A stretch of DNA of 64,000 nucleotides from Caldicellulosiruptor owensensis OL (GTDB taxonomy: Bacteria > Bacillota > Thermoanaerobacteria > Caldicellulosiruptorales > Caldicellulosiruptoraceae): NCBI RefSeq assembly GCF_000166335.1, contig NC_014657.1, positions 1,170,501 through 1,234,500 on the forward strand, written 5' to 3'. The translations under genes were made by a program, and so were the position numbers. Below, in pieces: positions 44,073 through 53,685 of the stretch (positions within the stretch are counted from its first letter, which is position 1; every line of letters starts with the position of its first letter). The notes beneath the pieces were generated by a model. That model was not told the origin of the DNA, searched no databases, and worked only from the letters and a program-made list of their open reading frames with translations.

Positions 44073-44851
44073 AGATAGGAATAATTGGCTGTGGAAATAT
44101 GGCAAGTTCAATTGCTCATTCAATAAAACAATCTCTTGAGCCCCAGCTTTTTTGCTATGACATAGACCTTGACAAGGCTCACATGTTTTCCCGAGTTTAT
44201 GGTGCCACCAAAGTCGATAGTGAAATGGAGATTGTAAATAATAGCAACATAATTATAATCGCTGTAAAACCAAAAGACATCTTTGATGTGCTTGAGAAAA
44301 TAAAAGATGGTATCTCTGAAAAGATAATAGTTTCTATTGCAGCGGGGATTTCGATTTCAAAAATTAAAGAGGTTGTAGGGGGCAAAAAGATAGTGCGAGT
44401 AATGCCGAATATAAATATAAGCGTACAGAAAGGCGTTATGGGAATATGTTTTTCTGAAGAAGTGACTGCTGATGAAAAAGAAAAGATACTCAACCTTTTT
44501 AAAAGTATGGGTGAGGTTATAGCTACTGATGAAAAACATATGGACGCGATAACAGCCCTGTTTGGAAGTGGCCCTGCATTTGTTGCCCACTTTATTGAAA
44601 GCTGTGCCGATGCAGCAGTCAAACTCGGATTTTCAAGACAAGAAAGTCTAAACCTGATCTTGACATTATTTGAAGGTACTGTTGTTAACATGAAAAATAA
44701 TATGTTAACTACACAGCAGGTAAAGGATATGGTAACATCTCCTGGGGGTACAACAATTGAAGGGCTTGTGGAGTTTGAAAGAAGAGCGGTAAAAGGGGCA
44801 ATAATAGATGGGATACTCAAGGCATATGAAAGAGCTAAAAATATATTGTAG
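44069..44851 (+). CDS. proC: Pyrroline-5-carboxylate reductase
   Basis: 260 residues. Rossmann motif IGIIGCGNMASSI, then VKPKD, VRVMPNINISVQKG and the C-terminal DMVTSPGGTTIEGL signature. It makes proline from pyrroline-5-carboxylate with NAD(P)H. Starts inside the flippase stop codon (ATGA); TTGAGGTG upstream. Confidence 0.95.
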   Translation: MKIGIIGCGNMASSIAHSIKQSLEPQLFCYDIDLDKAHMFSRVYGATKVDSEMEIVNNSNIIIIAVKPKDIFDVLEKIKDGISEKIIVSIAAGISISKIKEVVGGKKIVRVMPNINISVQKGVMGICFSEEVTADEKEKILNLFKSMGEVIATDEKHMDAITALFGSGPAFVAHFIESCADAAVKLGFSRQESLNLILTLFEGTVVNMKNNMLTTQQVKDMVTSPGGTTIEGLVEFERRAVKGAIIDGILKAYERAKNIL

Positions 44852-44860
44852 GTGTAAAAA

Positions 44861-45301
44861 GTGATGAAAGAAGTGACAATTTACACTGACGGTGCTTGCA
44901 GCGGAAATCCTGGACCAGGCGGATGGTGTGCTATACTCATATACAAAGGAATCAAGAAGGTGTTAAAAGGCTTTGAAAGGCACACAACCAATAACAGAAT
45001 GGAGCTCAAAGCGGTTGTGGAAGCTCTAAAAGCATTGAAAGAACCATGCAAAGTAGTAATCTATTCAGACTCTGCTTATATTGTAAATGCTGTCAATCAA
45101 AATTGGATAGAAAGATGGCAGAAAAATGGATGGAAGACATCTGAAAAGGAAGAGGTCAAAAACATTGATTTGTGGAATGAGCTTATAAATCTTCTCAAAA
45201 TTCATAAGGTTACTTTTGAGAAAGTAAAGGGTCATAGTGACAATGAACTTAATAATCTTTGCGACCAGATTGCAAGAAGTATGATAAAAGGGGAGCAATA
45301 A
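44861..45301 (+). CDS. rnhA: Ribonuclease HI
   Basis: 146 residues (GTG 44861 or ATG 44864; AGGTG upstream). Catalytic DEDD set: YTDGACSGNPGPGG (Asp), NRMELKAVVEAL (Glu), YSDSAYIVN (Asp), and GHSDNELNNLCD (His and Asp). It cuts RNA in RNA-DNA hybrids. Full length with the basic handle region (WIERWQKNGWKTSEKEEVKN). Confidence 0.95.
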   Translation: MMKEVTIYTDGACSGNPGPGGWCAILIYKGIKKVLKGFERHTTNNRMELKAVVEALKALKEPCKVVIYSDSAYIVNAVNQNWIERWQKNGWKTSEKEEVKNIDLWNELINLLKIHKVTFEKVKGHSDNELNNLCDQIARSMIKGEQ

Positions 45302-45307
45302 GATAAA

Positions 45308-46360
45308 GTGTTTGAAATAAAAAAAGGGATTGTGACAAGAAAGATAAATACCACAGGATTTTGCCAGTATGTTGAAGTAAAATATCACGACGGCAATGTG
45401 TCCATTGCTGTAAACTTTTTGGATATAAATCACGAAGTAGAAGAGGGACAAGAGGTTTTAGTGAATACAACAGCAAGAGTGCTTCAGCTTGGAACGGGTG
45501 GGTATGATTATATTTTACCTTTTGATGCTTTTAAAAACCTGTCAAAAGGTCATATAATGAAGCTCAGATACACACCATTGCAATTTTCTGTGTTGACAGA
45601 AGAAGAAAAAAATCCTGACCTTTTTGATAAAGTTCCAAATTTTAATGATATAATTGTTATTGTGTGTGAGCTTCACAGCATGCTTTTGCCTCTATGTATT
45701 TACCTTAAAGAAAAAGTAAAAGGAATAAAGATTTCTGTTATATTAAATGACTGGGGAATGTTAAATGCAAAGCTTTCGCACAACTTAGAGTTTTTAAAAG
45801 AAAACAAATTTGTAGACTACATAATAACATGTCAGGAAGCATTCAATGGTGAATTTGAATGTATAAATGAAATAGATTCTCTCACTTTTTCCCAAAGCTT
45901 AGGATGTGATGTTGCTATAATTTCTCCCCTGCCCGGAATTGTGGGAACAGGAACAAAATTTGGGTTCAGTAGTTATAAGGCTGTCCACGTTATTGAGGAT
46001 GTAGTTAGATTTGGTGGCAGAGTAGTCTTTCCAGTGAGGGTATCGAAAAAAGAAAAAAGACAGCGGCATAGGTTCATAAGTCATCATTCTCTTACAATAT
46101 TAAATTATGTGAATTGTTCTGTAGAAATTCCAGTTTTTGATTTTGAAGATAAAATCTTTTTCGCGAAAATCTATAAGACATTAAACAATTACCGCGCAAA
46201 GCACACTGTGGCCGTGGTGAACGAAATAGATAAAATGATAGTAGAAAAATACAAGTCAATTATGAGCACAATGGGAAGGAGTTATGAGCAAGACAGTGAA
46301 TACTTTTTGGAACTTTTTGCTACAGCAGAATATGTCTCAACAAAACTAAAAGGGAGATGA
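45308..46360 (+). CDS. DUF3866-like protein
   Basis: 350 residues from GTG. It resembles DUF3866 proteins found before ADP-ribose pyrophosphatase genes in Firmicutes and actinobacteria: N-terminal strand-rich part (about 1-60), a Rossmann-like core with VCELHSMLLP and GPGIVGTGTKFGFSS-like glycine-rich loop, and HRFISHHSL near residue 255. No membrane segment. The function is unknown. It lies 6 bp after rnhA and 9 bp before the nudix gene, so a nucleotide-related role is a guess from context. Confidence 0.7.
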   Translation: MFEIKKGIVTRKINTTGFCQYVEVKYHDGNVSIAVNFLDINHEVEEGQEVLVNTTARVLQLGTGGYDYILPFDAFKNLSKGHIMKLRYTPLQFSVLTEEEKNPDLFDKVPNFNDIIVIVCELHSMLLPLCIYLKEKVKGIKISVILNDWGMLNAKLSHNLEFLKENKFVDYIITCQEAFNGEFECINEIDSLTFSQSLGCDVAIISPLPGIVGTGTKFGFSSYKAVHVIEDVVRFGGRVVFPVRVSKKEKRQRHRFISHHSLTILNYVNCSVEIPVFDFEDKIFFAKIYKTLNNYRAKHTVAVVNEIDKMIVEKYKSIMSTMGRSYEQDSEYFLELFATAEYVSTKLKGR

Positions 46361-46369
46361 AGATTAAAG

Positions 46370-46921
46370 ATGGATTTTTATGAAAAGACTATAGAGTCCA
46401 CACTAATATATGATGGCTCATTTATATCATTAAAAATAGACAAGGTTTTACTTCCAAACGGCAATATTTCTCAGCGTGCTATTGTACTTCACTCTGGTGC
46501 AGCTGTGGTTGTTCCTGTCGATGATGAGAACAACGTCATCTTTGTAAAACAGTTTAGAAAACCAATTGAAAAGGTAATAATTGAACTTCCTGCAGGCAAA
46601 CTTGACAAAGATGAAAATCCACTTGAATGTGCCAAAAGAGAGCTTGAAGAAGAAACAGGTTATAAAGCAAGAGAATTAATAAAACTTACCGAGATTTATA
46701 CTACACCAGGATTTTCAAACGAAGTGATACATGTGTACCTTGCAACAGGTCTTTTTAAAGGAAAGGCTCATACAGATGCTGACGAGTTTGTTGAAGTACT
46801 AAAAATTAAGATGGCTGATGCCATTTCGATGGTCAGAAAAGGTGAGATTAGGGATGCAAAGACAATAATAGGACTTCTTCTTGCAAATATGTATTTGCAG
46901 GAGCAAGATCTGATAAAATGA
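46370..46921 (+). CDS. nudF: Nudix hydrolase, ADP-ribose pyrophosphatase type
   Basis: 183 residues. The Nudix box (GX5EX7REUXEEXGU) is at about residues 82-104: GKLDKDENPLECAKRELEEE. Upstream VKQFRKPIEKVIIELPAG is typical of ADP-ribose pyrophosphatases, which give AMP plus ribose-5-phosphate. Its stop overlaps the start of the next gene by 4 bp. Confidence 0.92.
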   Translation: MDFYEKTIESTLIYDGSFISLKIDKVLLPNGNISQRAIVLHSGAAVVVPVDDENNVIFVKQFRKPIEKVIIELPAGKLDKDENPLECAKRELEEETGYKARELIKLTEIYTTPGFSNEVIHVYLATGLFKGKAHTDADEFVEVLKIKMADAISMVRKGEIRDAKTIIGLLLANMYLQEQDLIK

Positions 46922-48063
46922 GGGTATATGCCGATTTACACGTGCACATTGGATTTTCTAATGGAAAGTACATAAAGGTACCTTCTTCAAAAACTCTTAC
47001 ACTTGAGAATATCATAAAAACAGCAAAAGATGAAAAAGGCCTTGATGTGATTGGTATTGTTGACTTTTTATGCAAGGATGTAATTAAAGAAACTGAAGAG
47101 TTGTTAGATAAAGGAAAGTTTGTATTGAAAGATGGTAGTTTGTATTCTGAGGGGCTTTTGATAATACCTGCAGCCGAGATTGAATTGAGGTTTTACTCAA
47201 ATGATTTTCACTGTCTTGTCTTTTTTGAAGATTATGAAAAGTTAAAAGACTTCAGAAAAATAATTAAGACCTACTTTAATCAAATTGATTTTAGCTGCCC
47301 GGTTTTCAGAGGGGAGATTTGCGATTTTGAAAAGATTGTATCATATTTTGGACTTTTAGCTGTGCCTGCACATGCTTTTACTCCTTATAAAGGTTTTTAT
47401 TCAGCGGCGCAAAGAATTGAAGAGGTTTTCAAAAATACAGAGGTTTTTGCAATAGAACTTGGTCTTTCCACTGATTCTTATATGGTAAATGCACTTTGCG
47501 ATGTGCAAAAAAGGAGCCTGCTTTCTAACTCAGACGCTCATTCTTTGAAAAATATTGCAAGAGAGTTTAATGAAATTGAGGTTGAAAATCTTTCTGCAAA
47601 GGATATCATAAAAAGTATAAAAGAAAACAGAGTAGTTGCAAACTATGGTATAAACCCAAGACTTGGAAAATATCATAAATCGTATTGCCATAAATGTAAT
47701 AGTTCATTTAATTTGAAAAGCCAAGATTCAATATTATGTCCATTTTGCAAAAGCAATGACATTGTAATAGGTGTTGAGGATAGAATTTCATGGCTCTGCA
47801 AAATAGAAAATCCTGTTGAAAAACCGCCTTATTTTTACACATTCCCTTTTGAACTTGTACAGGGATTTGGACAAAAAACAATCAAAAAAATAATTGAGAT
47901 ATTCAAAAATGAAATAAACTTCATTAAATCTATAAATGATGGTACTTTTAGGAATTACTGTATTGATAAAAGTATAGTCCAAAAACTAACAAAGTTTGCA
48001 AACCAAGATTACACTATTAAGTTTGGTGCGGGAGGACATTTTGGAAGGGTCATATTTGAATAA
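46918..48063 (+). CDS. Endonuclease Q-like PHP protein
   Basis: 381 residues. PHP domain with YADLHVHIG (metal HxH), VDFLCKD, AAEIELRF, PAHAFTPY and LLSNSDAHS, then a four-Cys zinc ribbon (CHKC...CPFC, about residues 258-280) and a C-terminal helix-hairpin-like part (GFGQKTIKKI). This matches endonuclease Q (TIGR00375-type), which cuts DNA 5' of deaminated bases and abasic sites; it is common in Thermococcales and sporadic in bacteria. Hyperthermal deamination pressure fits a thermophile. Overlaps the nudix gene as ATGA. Confidence 0.85.
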   Translation: MRVYADLHVHIGFSNGKYIKVPSSKTLTLENIIKTAKDEKGLDVIGIVDFLCKDVIKETEELLDKGKFVLKDGSLYSEGLLIIPAAEIELRFYSNDFHCLVFFEDYEKLKDFRKIIKTYFNQIDFSCPVFRGEICDFEKIVSYFGLLAVPAHAFTPYKGFYSAAQRIEEVFKNTEVFAIELGLSTDSYMVNALCDVQKRSLLSNSDAHSLKNIAREFNEIEVENLSAKDIIKSIKENRVVANYGINPRLGKYHKSYCHKCNSSFNLKSQDSILCPFCKSNDIVIGVEDRISWLCKIENPVEKPPYFYTFPFELVQGFGQKTIKKIIEIFKNEINFIKSINDGTFRNYCIDKSIVQKLTKFANQDYTIKFGAGGHFGRVIFE

Positions 48064-48080
48064 AAATGGGTGATGATATT

Positions 48081-48782
48081 ATGGTTGACAAAGAGATTCT
48101 CAAAAAAAATATTGAAGATATAATGAACAGAATAGAAAAGGCCTGCCTCAGAAGTGGTAGAAATCCCAGTGAGGTCAGTTTGCTTGGTGCAACTAAGGGA
48201 GTAAACGTAGATACTATAAAGCTTGCAAACCAGTTGGGTTTAAAGATTTTTGGTGAAAACAGGGTACAAGAATTCTTACCAAAATTTCAAGTACTTCCTT
48301 ATCTTGAGTGGCATTTTATAGGAAGGCTTCAAACAAACAAGATCAAATATATTTATGATAAAGTAAGTCTTATTCATTCAATTGACAGTCCTCAGCAAAT
48401 TGATGAACTTGAAAAAAGATGTGCAAAGGCAGGAAAAGCATGTAACGTGCTGATAGAAATAAACATAGGTGGTGAAGAGTCAAAGGGTGGAGTTAGTGTA
48501 GAGAAAGTAGATGATTTGATTGAAAAGATCAGTAATTGTTCCCATATCATTCTTAAGGGTTTTATGACCATACCTCCAATTGAAGATGATGACAAGAAAT
48601 TGAGATGGTACTTTAGAATGATGAAAGAAATCTTTGAAAAATATAAGAAATTAAATTATAATAATGTTAAAATTGAAGTCCTATCTATGGGTATGAGCAA
48701 TGACTTTGAGGTGGCAATAGAAGAAGGTGCCACCTTGGTGAGGATAGGAACAAAAATCTTTGGTGAGAGACCAAAAAAATAA
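48081..48782 (+). CDS. yggS: PLP homeostasis protein (YggS/YlmE)
   Basis: 233 residues from ATG at 48081, after GGTGATG; an upstream ATG at 48066 precedes that site. PLP lysine in LLGATKG, then FGENRVQEF and WHFIGRLQTNK, and C-terminal LSMGMSNDFEVAIEEGATLVRIGTKIFG, all family hallmarks. It is the ylmE member of the conserved ylmE-sepF-ylmG-ylmH-divIVA division cluster. Confidence 0.93.
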   Translation: MVDKEILKKNIEDIMNRIEKACLRSGRNPSEVSLLGATKGVNVDTIKLANQLGLKIFGENRVQEFLPKFQVLPYLEWHFIGRLQTNKIKYIYDKVSLIHSIDSPQQIDELEKRCAKAGKACNVLIEINIGGEESKGGVSVEKVDDLIEKISNCSHIILKGFMTIPPIEDDDKKLRWYFRMMKEIFEKYKKLNYNNVKIEVLSMGMSNDFEVAIEEGATLVRIGTKIFGERPKK

Positions 48783-48801
48783 TAAGGAGGGTTTTTTGGT
48801 C

Positions 48802-49239
48802 ATGTTTGATAACCTACAAAGAAAGTTTTTAAACCTTATTGGCATTGAGATTGAAGAGGAGGACAGGCCTCAGGAGGTTTCAAAAACAAAAGAGGAAAAC
48901 GCCAAACAAAAGCATGAAACTCCAAAGGTAGTGACAATTGGAAAAGCAAGCCAGACAGAAGTTACAGTGTATAATCTCAAACTCTTTGATGAGGTTGTTA
49001 AAGTTTGCGATGCTCTCAGAGAAAACAAAATAGTTGTTTTCAATTTGGAACAAGTAGCAGAGGAGCACATTCAGAGAATAATTGATTTTGTAAGCGGGGC
49101 TGTTTATGTTCTGGATGCCAAGATTCATAAGATTAGCAAAAAGATATTTGTGGTTGTTCCAAGAAGTATTGAACTTGAAGTTGATGAACAGCTCAAAGAA
49201 GAGTTCAGGTCAAAAGGTGTATTTGCCTGGTTGAAGTAA
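48802..49239 (+). CDS. sepF: SepF, cell-division protein
   Basis: 145 residues from ATG at 48802, AAGGAGGG 10 bp upstream. N-terminal amphipathic membrane-binding helix (FDNLQRKFLNLIG), acidic linker, and C-terminal DUF552 domain (KIVVFNLEQVAEEHIQRIIDFVSGAVY). It anchors and arranges FtsZ filaments. Length equals typical SepF. Confidence 0.93.
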   Translation: MFDNLQRKFLNLIGIEIEEEDRPQEVSKTKEENAKQKHETPKVVTIGKASQTEVTVYNLKLFDEVVKVCDALRENKIVVFNLEQVAEEHIQRIIDFVSGAVYVLDAKIHKISKKIFVVVPRSIELEVDEQLKEEFRSKGVFAWLK

Positions 49240-49266
49240 TCAAAACAAAATTTTTGGGGGAGTTTT

Positions 49267-49542
49267 ATGATAAGATTTTTATTTGGACTTGCAGACAAGG
49301 CAATTTCGTTTGTTGAATTTTGTATAATAGTTGATGCAATTTTGTCATGGGTAATAGTTGACCCATACAATAAATACAGAAGAATATTAGGTACTATTGT
49401 GAATCCAATTCTTGACCCTGTGAGGAGGGTAGCTTCGCGATACATTCGGATAGGTTTTATTGACTTTTCACCTATGATTGCTATAATTCTTTTAGAAGTT
49501 CTTAGATGGCTACTGAGACTACTTCTTATAATCTTAATATAA
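49267..49542 (+). CDS. YggT-family membrane protein (YlmG)
   Basis: 91 residues with two membrane segments and the YggT loop motif NPILDPVRRV followed by IDFSPMIAIILLE. GGGGGAG lies upstream. Function unclear (linked to osmotic stress, division and chloroplast nucleoids in relatives). Confidence 0.9.
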   Translation: MIRFLFGLADKAISFVEFCIIVDAILSWVIVDPYNKYRRILGTIVNPILDPVRRVASRYIRIGFIDFSPMIAIILLEVLRWLLRLLLIILI

Positions 49543-49545
49543 AAA

Positions 49546-50328
49546 ATGGGGCAGCAGGTAATGTACTATATTCCTGAAGAAAACAAACATGAAATATTAA
49601 AAGTTAAAAACTTGATAGAGAAAATAAGGTGGGGTATTGAATATTCTGATTTTCTTTCACCATTTGCAATAAAGTATGCTGTTGATTTTCTTCTGAAAAA
49701 AGAGAATCAAATTTTATACAAAATTTGGGGTGGATACGAAGGCAGCGAAAGAAATATATTGGCTCTTTTTAGTAGGGATTTTGAGGAATATGCTGAAAAT
49801 CTAACGTATCCTATAAAAACCATTTTGATTGAAGCCAAAGACAAACTTTTTCACAGGCAAGTTCTCGGTAGCTTTATTGGTAATGGAATTAAAAGAGATA
49901 AGATAGGCGATATCCTTGTCAAAGAAAACAGTGCGCTTGTGTTTGTAAAAGATGAAGTGGCAACGTATATTGTAACCAATATAGACAAAATCGGCAAGGA
50001 AAAGGTAAAATGTAGTATTGTTAGAGACAATGAAGTTGATATAAAATATTTTTTCAGTAATGAAGGCAAGAGGATTACTTATACTGTAGCCTCCCTCAGG
50101 GCTGACAGTGTTATAAGTCATGGATTTGGAATTTCGAGAGAAGAAGCAGCAGATTTAATCAGACAGATGAAAGTGGCAGTAAACTGGATATACATTGATA
50201 AACCTTCATATCCTATAAAAGAAGGAGATTTAATCTCTGTTCGTCACCATGGACGATTGAAAATAGATAAGGTATTGACCCAAACTAAAAAGGGAAGAAT
50301 TAGTATAGAAGTTTTGAGATTTTCATAA
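49546..50328 (+). CDS. YlmH, S4-domain RNA-binding protein
   Basis: 260 residues as drawn; ATG at 49561 is an alternative with AGGT nearby. N-terminal mixed domain (VLGSFIGNGIKRDKIGDILV core) and C-terminal S4 domain from about residue 180 (SLRADSVISHGFGISREEAADLI, then VNWIYIDKPSYPIKEGDLISVR). YlmH is implicated in ribosome quality control and lies in the division cluster by convention. Confidence 0.92.
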   Translation: MGQQVMYYIPEENKHEILKVKNLIEKIRWGIEYSDFLSPFAIKYAVDFLLKKENQILYKIWGGYEGSERNILALFSRDFEEYAENLTYPIKTILIEAKDKLFHRQVLGSFIGNGIKRDKIGDILVKENSALVFVKDEVATYIVTNIDKIGKEKVKCSIVRDNEVDIKYFFSNEGKRITYTVASLRADSVISHGFGISREEAADLIRQMKVAVNWIYIDKPSYPIKEGDLISVRHHGRLKIDKVLTQTKKGRISIEVLRFS

Positions 50329-50352
50329 TTTTTATGCGGAGGTAAAATATTG

Positions 50353-50814
50353 ATGTTAACCCCTCAAGATATTGAATCTAAGACCTTTAAAAGGGTGTAT
50401 ATAGGTGGATACAGTGTTGAAGAGGTAGAAGAGTTTTTGGACCAGGTTTTAAAAGATTATGAGGCTCTGTATAAAGAAAACCTTGAATTGAAAGACAAGA
50501 TTGCTCTTTTAAACGAGAATATTCAAAACTACAAGACAATTGAAGAGACTTTACAAAATACTCTAATTGTTGCACAATCTACTGCTGAAGAAATCAAAAA
50601 GGTAGCGTATCAAAAAGCTGAGACAATAATCAAAGAAGCTGAGATGAAGGCTTCAAAGATGATAGAAGAAGCAAATAGTAAAGTTTTGCAAATCACATAT
50701 GAGTATGGCGAGCTTAAAAAGAGGTATCAACTTTTTCTAAACAAGTTCAGGAATTTACTACAAACTGAACTTAGTGCACTTGAAATGGTAGATAAAGAAC
50801 TACAAAACGACTAA
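50353..50814 (+). CDS. divIVA: DivIVA-family protein
   Basis: 153 residues (ATG 50353, or TTG one codon earlier; GGAGG upstream). N-terminal lipid-binding domain with LTPQDIESKTFKRVYIGGYSVEEVEEFLD, then coiled coil to the end. DivIVA marks curved membrane at septa and poles. Coexistence with MinCDE is typical of Clostridia. Confidence 0.94.
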   Translation: MLTPQDIESKTFKRVYIGGYSVEEVEEFLDQVLKDYEALYKENLELKDKIALLNENIQNYKTIEETLQNTLIVAQSTAEEIKKVAYQKAETIIKEAEMKASKMIEEANSKVLQITYEYGELKKRYQLFLNKFRNLLQTELSALEMVDKELQND

Positions 50815-50842
50815 TATTTTTAGCAGGGGGATGAAACACAAG

Positions 50843-53605
50843 ATGGACTGGAGTCAAACATTGAACTTACCAAAAACCGATTTTCCAATGAGAGCAAACT
50901 TGGCGCAAAGAGAACCTCAATTTTTAAAGTTTTGGTACGAAAATGACATCTTTAAAAAAATGCTTGAAAAAAATAAAAACAATAAAAAGTTCATCCTTCA
51001 TGATGGACCACCTTACGCCAACGGCGACATTCATTTAGGACATGCCTTAAACAAAGTTTTAAAAGACATAGTAAATAAATACAAATCGTTGCAGGGCTAT
51101 TACACACCTTATATTCCTGGCTGGGATACACACGGTCTTCCGATCGAGCAGCAGGTTATCAAAAAGCTTGGAGTAAACAGGCATGAAGTCGAACCAGTAG
51201 AGTTTAGGAAAAAGTGTAAAGAGTTTGCCCTCAGCTATATTGACATCCAAAGACAACAGTTCAAAAGACTTGGCGTGTTTGGTGAATGGGAAAATCCTTA
51301 CATGACTTTAGACCCAAAGTTTGAGGCAAGACAGATTCGTGTATTTGGAGAAATGGCTAAAAAAGGTTATATCTATAAAGGGCTAAAACCTGTTTACTGG
51401 TGTCCGTCTTGCGAAACTGCACTGGCAGAAGCAGAGATTGAGTATCAAGAGGATAGGACATACTCTATTTATGTTAAGTTTGAAGTGATCGATGACAAAA
51501 GGTTGTTTTCAAATTTGCCCATAGGAGATAAAAAGGTATACATTGTAATTTGGACAACCACAACATGGACGCTTCCGGGTAACCTTGCAATTGCTTTAAA
51601 TGCTGATTTTGATTATAGTTTGATTGATATTGGAAATGAAATATTAGTTGTGGCATCTGAGCTTGTAGAAAGAGTAATGAAGACAAATAAAATTGAGCAG
51701 TACCATGAGATTGCAAGGTTTAAAGGCAAAGATTTAGAATATGTAAAATGCAAACATCCGTTTTTAGACAGAACTTCTTTAGTAATTTTAGGCGAGCATG
51801 TAACTTTAGAAGCAGGAACAGGTTGTGTTCACACAGCACCAGGACATGGTGAAGAGGACTTTGAGGTCTGTCAAAAGTATAATATACCTGTAATTGTTCC
51901 AGTTGATAATAAAGGATATTTAACAAAAGAGGCTGGAAAATTTGCAGGTCTCTTTTATGAAGATTCAAACAAAGAGATTGCAAAGGAATTAGAAAACTCA
52001 GGTAATCTTCTTGGTGTCGAAAAGATAACTCACCAATACCCGCATTGCTGGAGATGCAAAAATCCTGTTATATTCAGAGCAACTGAGCAATGGTTTGCTT
52101 CAGTAAAAGGTTTCAGAGAAGAGGCTTTAAAAGCTGTAGACAGCGTTAAGTGGGTACCAGAGTGGGGAAGAGATAGAATTTACAATATGATTGCAGACAG
52201 GCAAGACTGGTGTATCTCAAGACAGAGAATTTGGGGTGTGCCAATTCCAATCTTCTATTGCAAAAATTGCAGGAAAGAGTTAATAAATGATGAGACAATT
52301 GACCATATAGCAAAGATATTTGAAAAAGAAGGCTCTGATGCATGGTTTTCTAAGGATGTAAAAGAGCTTTTGCCAGAAGGTACAAAGTGCCCTGTTTGTG
52401 GATGCAGCGAGTTCGAGAAAGAAACCGACATCATGGATGTGTGGTTTGACTCAGGTTCTTCTCATGCTTATGTTTTAGAAAGCAGAGAAGATTTAGAGTG
52501 GCCATGTGATATGTACTTAGAAGGAAACGATCAGTACAGAGGATGGTTCCAGTCATCGCTTTTGACAGCTGTTGCAACAAAAGGAAGAGCACCTTATAAG
52601 ATTGTACTCACACATGGTTTTGTTGTTGATGGTGAAGGCAAAAAAATGTCAAAATCAGAGGGAAATGTAATATCACCATTTGATATTATTGATGAATTTG
52701 GAGCAGATATATTAAGACTGTGGTGTGTTTCAGCTGACTACACAACTGATATGAGAATTTCAAAGGATATTATAAAACAGCTAACAGAAATTTATAGAAA
52801 GATAAGAAACACAGCAAGATTTTTGCTTGGTAATCTTTTTGACTTTAATCCAAAGACAGACAAGGTAGGATATGAAAACTTGAAAGAGATTGATAAGTGG
52901 GCACTACAAAGGCTGTATACATTGATTGAAAAGGTGACAAAAGCATATGAAGAATATGATTATAATCAGGTATATCATCTTGTTCATAACTTCTGTGTAA
53001 TTGACATGAGCAATCTGTATCTTGATATAAACAAAGATAGGCTTTATGCATCAAAAAGTGAAAGTCTTGACAGAAGAGCTGCACAGACTGTTATGTACGA
53101 AATACTTGTTGCGCTCACAAAACTAATTGCACCAATTTTGTCTTTCACAGCAGAGGAAATTTGGCAGAATATTGCTTACAAAGAAGAAAACGTTGAATCA
53201 GTATTTTTAACAAGCTGGCCAAAGGTTAACGAAGGTATATTAAAAGATGAAACCTTGAGAGAAAAGTGGGATAAGATAATTGAAATAAAAGACATTGTTG
53301 CAAAACAGCTTGAGATTGCAAGAAATGAAAAGCTTATTGGAAGTTCACTGGACAGTAAAGTAAAGATTTTTGCTAAAGGTATTGATAAGAGGTTTATAAA
53401 AGAAAACAAAGACATCATTCAGGAAGTGCTAATTGTTTCCCAACTTGAGGTTGAAGAAGGCGACAGCGACCAAATGAAAGTAGAAGTTTACAAGGCTGAT
53501 GGTTCAAAGTGTGAACGATGTTGGAAATTCGATACAATGGTTGGAAAGAATGAAGAAAGTTTAAATGTATGTCCGAGGTGCTATGAGGTTTTAAAAGGTA
53601 AATAA
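50843..53605 (+). CDS. ileS: Isoleucyl-tRNA synthetase
   Basis: 920 residues from ATG at 50843, chosen because MDW...LPKTDFPMRANL aligns with Bacillus IleS; the ATG at 50831 abuts the AGGGGG ribosome site. Class I motifs: HLGH in GDIHLGHALNK, KMSKS in GKKMSKSEGN; editing domain with TWTLPGNLAIALN and HTAPGHGEEDF; C-terminal zinc finger CERCW...CPRC. Bacterial type. No T-box is seen in the short upstream gap. Confidence 0.97.
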   Translation: MDWSQTLNLPKTDFPMRANLAQREPQFLKFWYENDIFKKMLEKNKNNKKFILHDGPPYANGDIHLGHALNKVLKDIVNKYKSLQGYYTPYIPGWDTHGLPIEQQVIKKLGVNRHEVEPVEFRKKCKEFALSYIDIQRQQFKRLGVFGEWENPYMTLDPKFEARQIRVFGEMAKKGYIYKGLKPVYWCPSCETALAEAEIEYQEDRTYSIYVKFEVIDDKRLFSNLPIGDKKVYIVIWTTTTWTLPGNLAIALNADFDYSLIDIGNEILVVASELVERVMKTNKIEQYHEIARFKGKDLEYVKCKHPFLDRTSLVILGEHVTLEAGTGCVHTAPGHGEEDFEVCQKYNIPVIVPVDNKGYLTKEAGKFAGLFYEDSNKEIAKELENSGNLLGVEKITHQYPHCWRCKNPVIFRATEQWFASVKGFREEALKAVDSVKWVPEWGRDRIYNMIADRQDWCISRQRIWGVPIPIFYCKNCRKELINDETIDHIAKIFEKEGSDAWFSKDVKELLPEGTKCPVCGCSEFEKETDIMDVWFDSGSSHAYVLESREDLEWPCDMYLEGNDQYRGWFQSSLLTAVATKGRAPYKIVLTHGFVVDGEGKKMSKSEGNVISPFDIIDEFGADILRLWCVSADYTTDMRISKDIIKQLTEIYRKIRNTARFLLGNLFDFNPKTDKVGYENLKEIDKWALQRLYTLIEKVTKAYEEYDYNQVYHLVHNFCVIDMSNLYLDINKDRLYASKSESLDRRAAQTVMYEILVALTKLIAPILSFTAEEIWQNIAYKEENVESVFLTSWPKVNEGILKDETLREKWDKIIEIKDIVAKQLEIARNEKLIGSSLDSKVKIFAKGIDKRFIKENKDIIQEVLIVSQLEVEEGDSDQMKVEVYKADGSKCERCWKFDTMVGKNEESLNVCPRCYEVLKGK

Positions 53606-53610
53606 AATAA

Positions 53611-53655
53611 AAAAGACAAAGCCGGTATTATAAGAAGTGCCGGCTTGTCTTTTAT
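53611..53655 (+). terminator. Terminator after ileS
   Basis: AAAAGACAA-A-GCCGG (53611-53625, one bulged A) pairs with CCGGCTTGTCTTTT (53640-53653), followed by ATTTTAT. The A-run before and T-run after make it potentially bidirectional. Confidence 0.88.
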
Positions 53656-53685
53656 TTTATAAAATTTACAAAAAGGATGGGTAGG

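Noticed and set aside
44197-44820. 207-codon minus-strand open frame opposite proC
   Set aside because: Antisense shadow of a conserved gene; no homology pattern or ribosome site.
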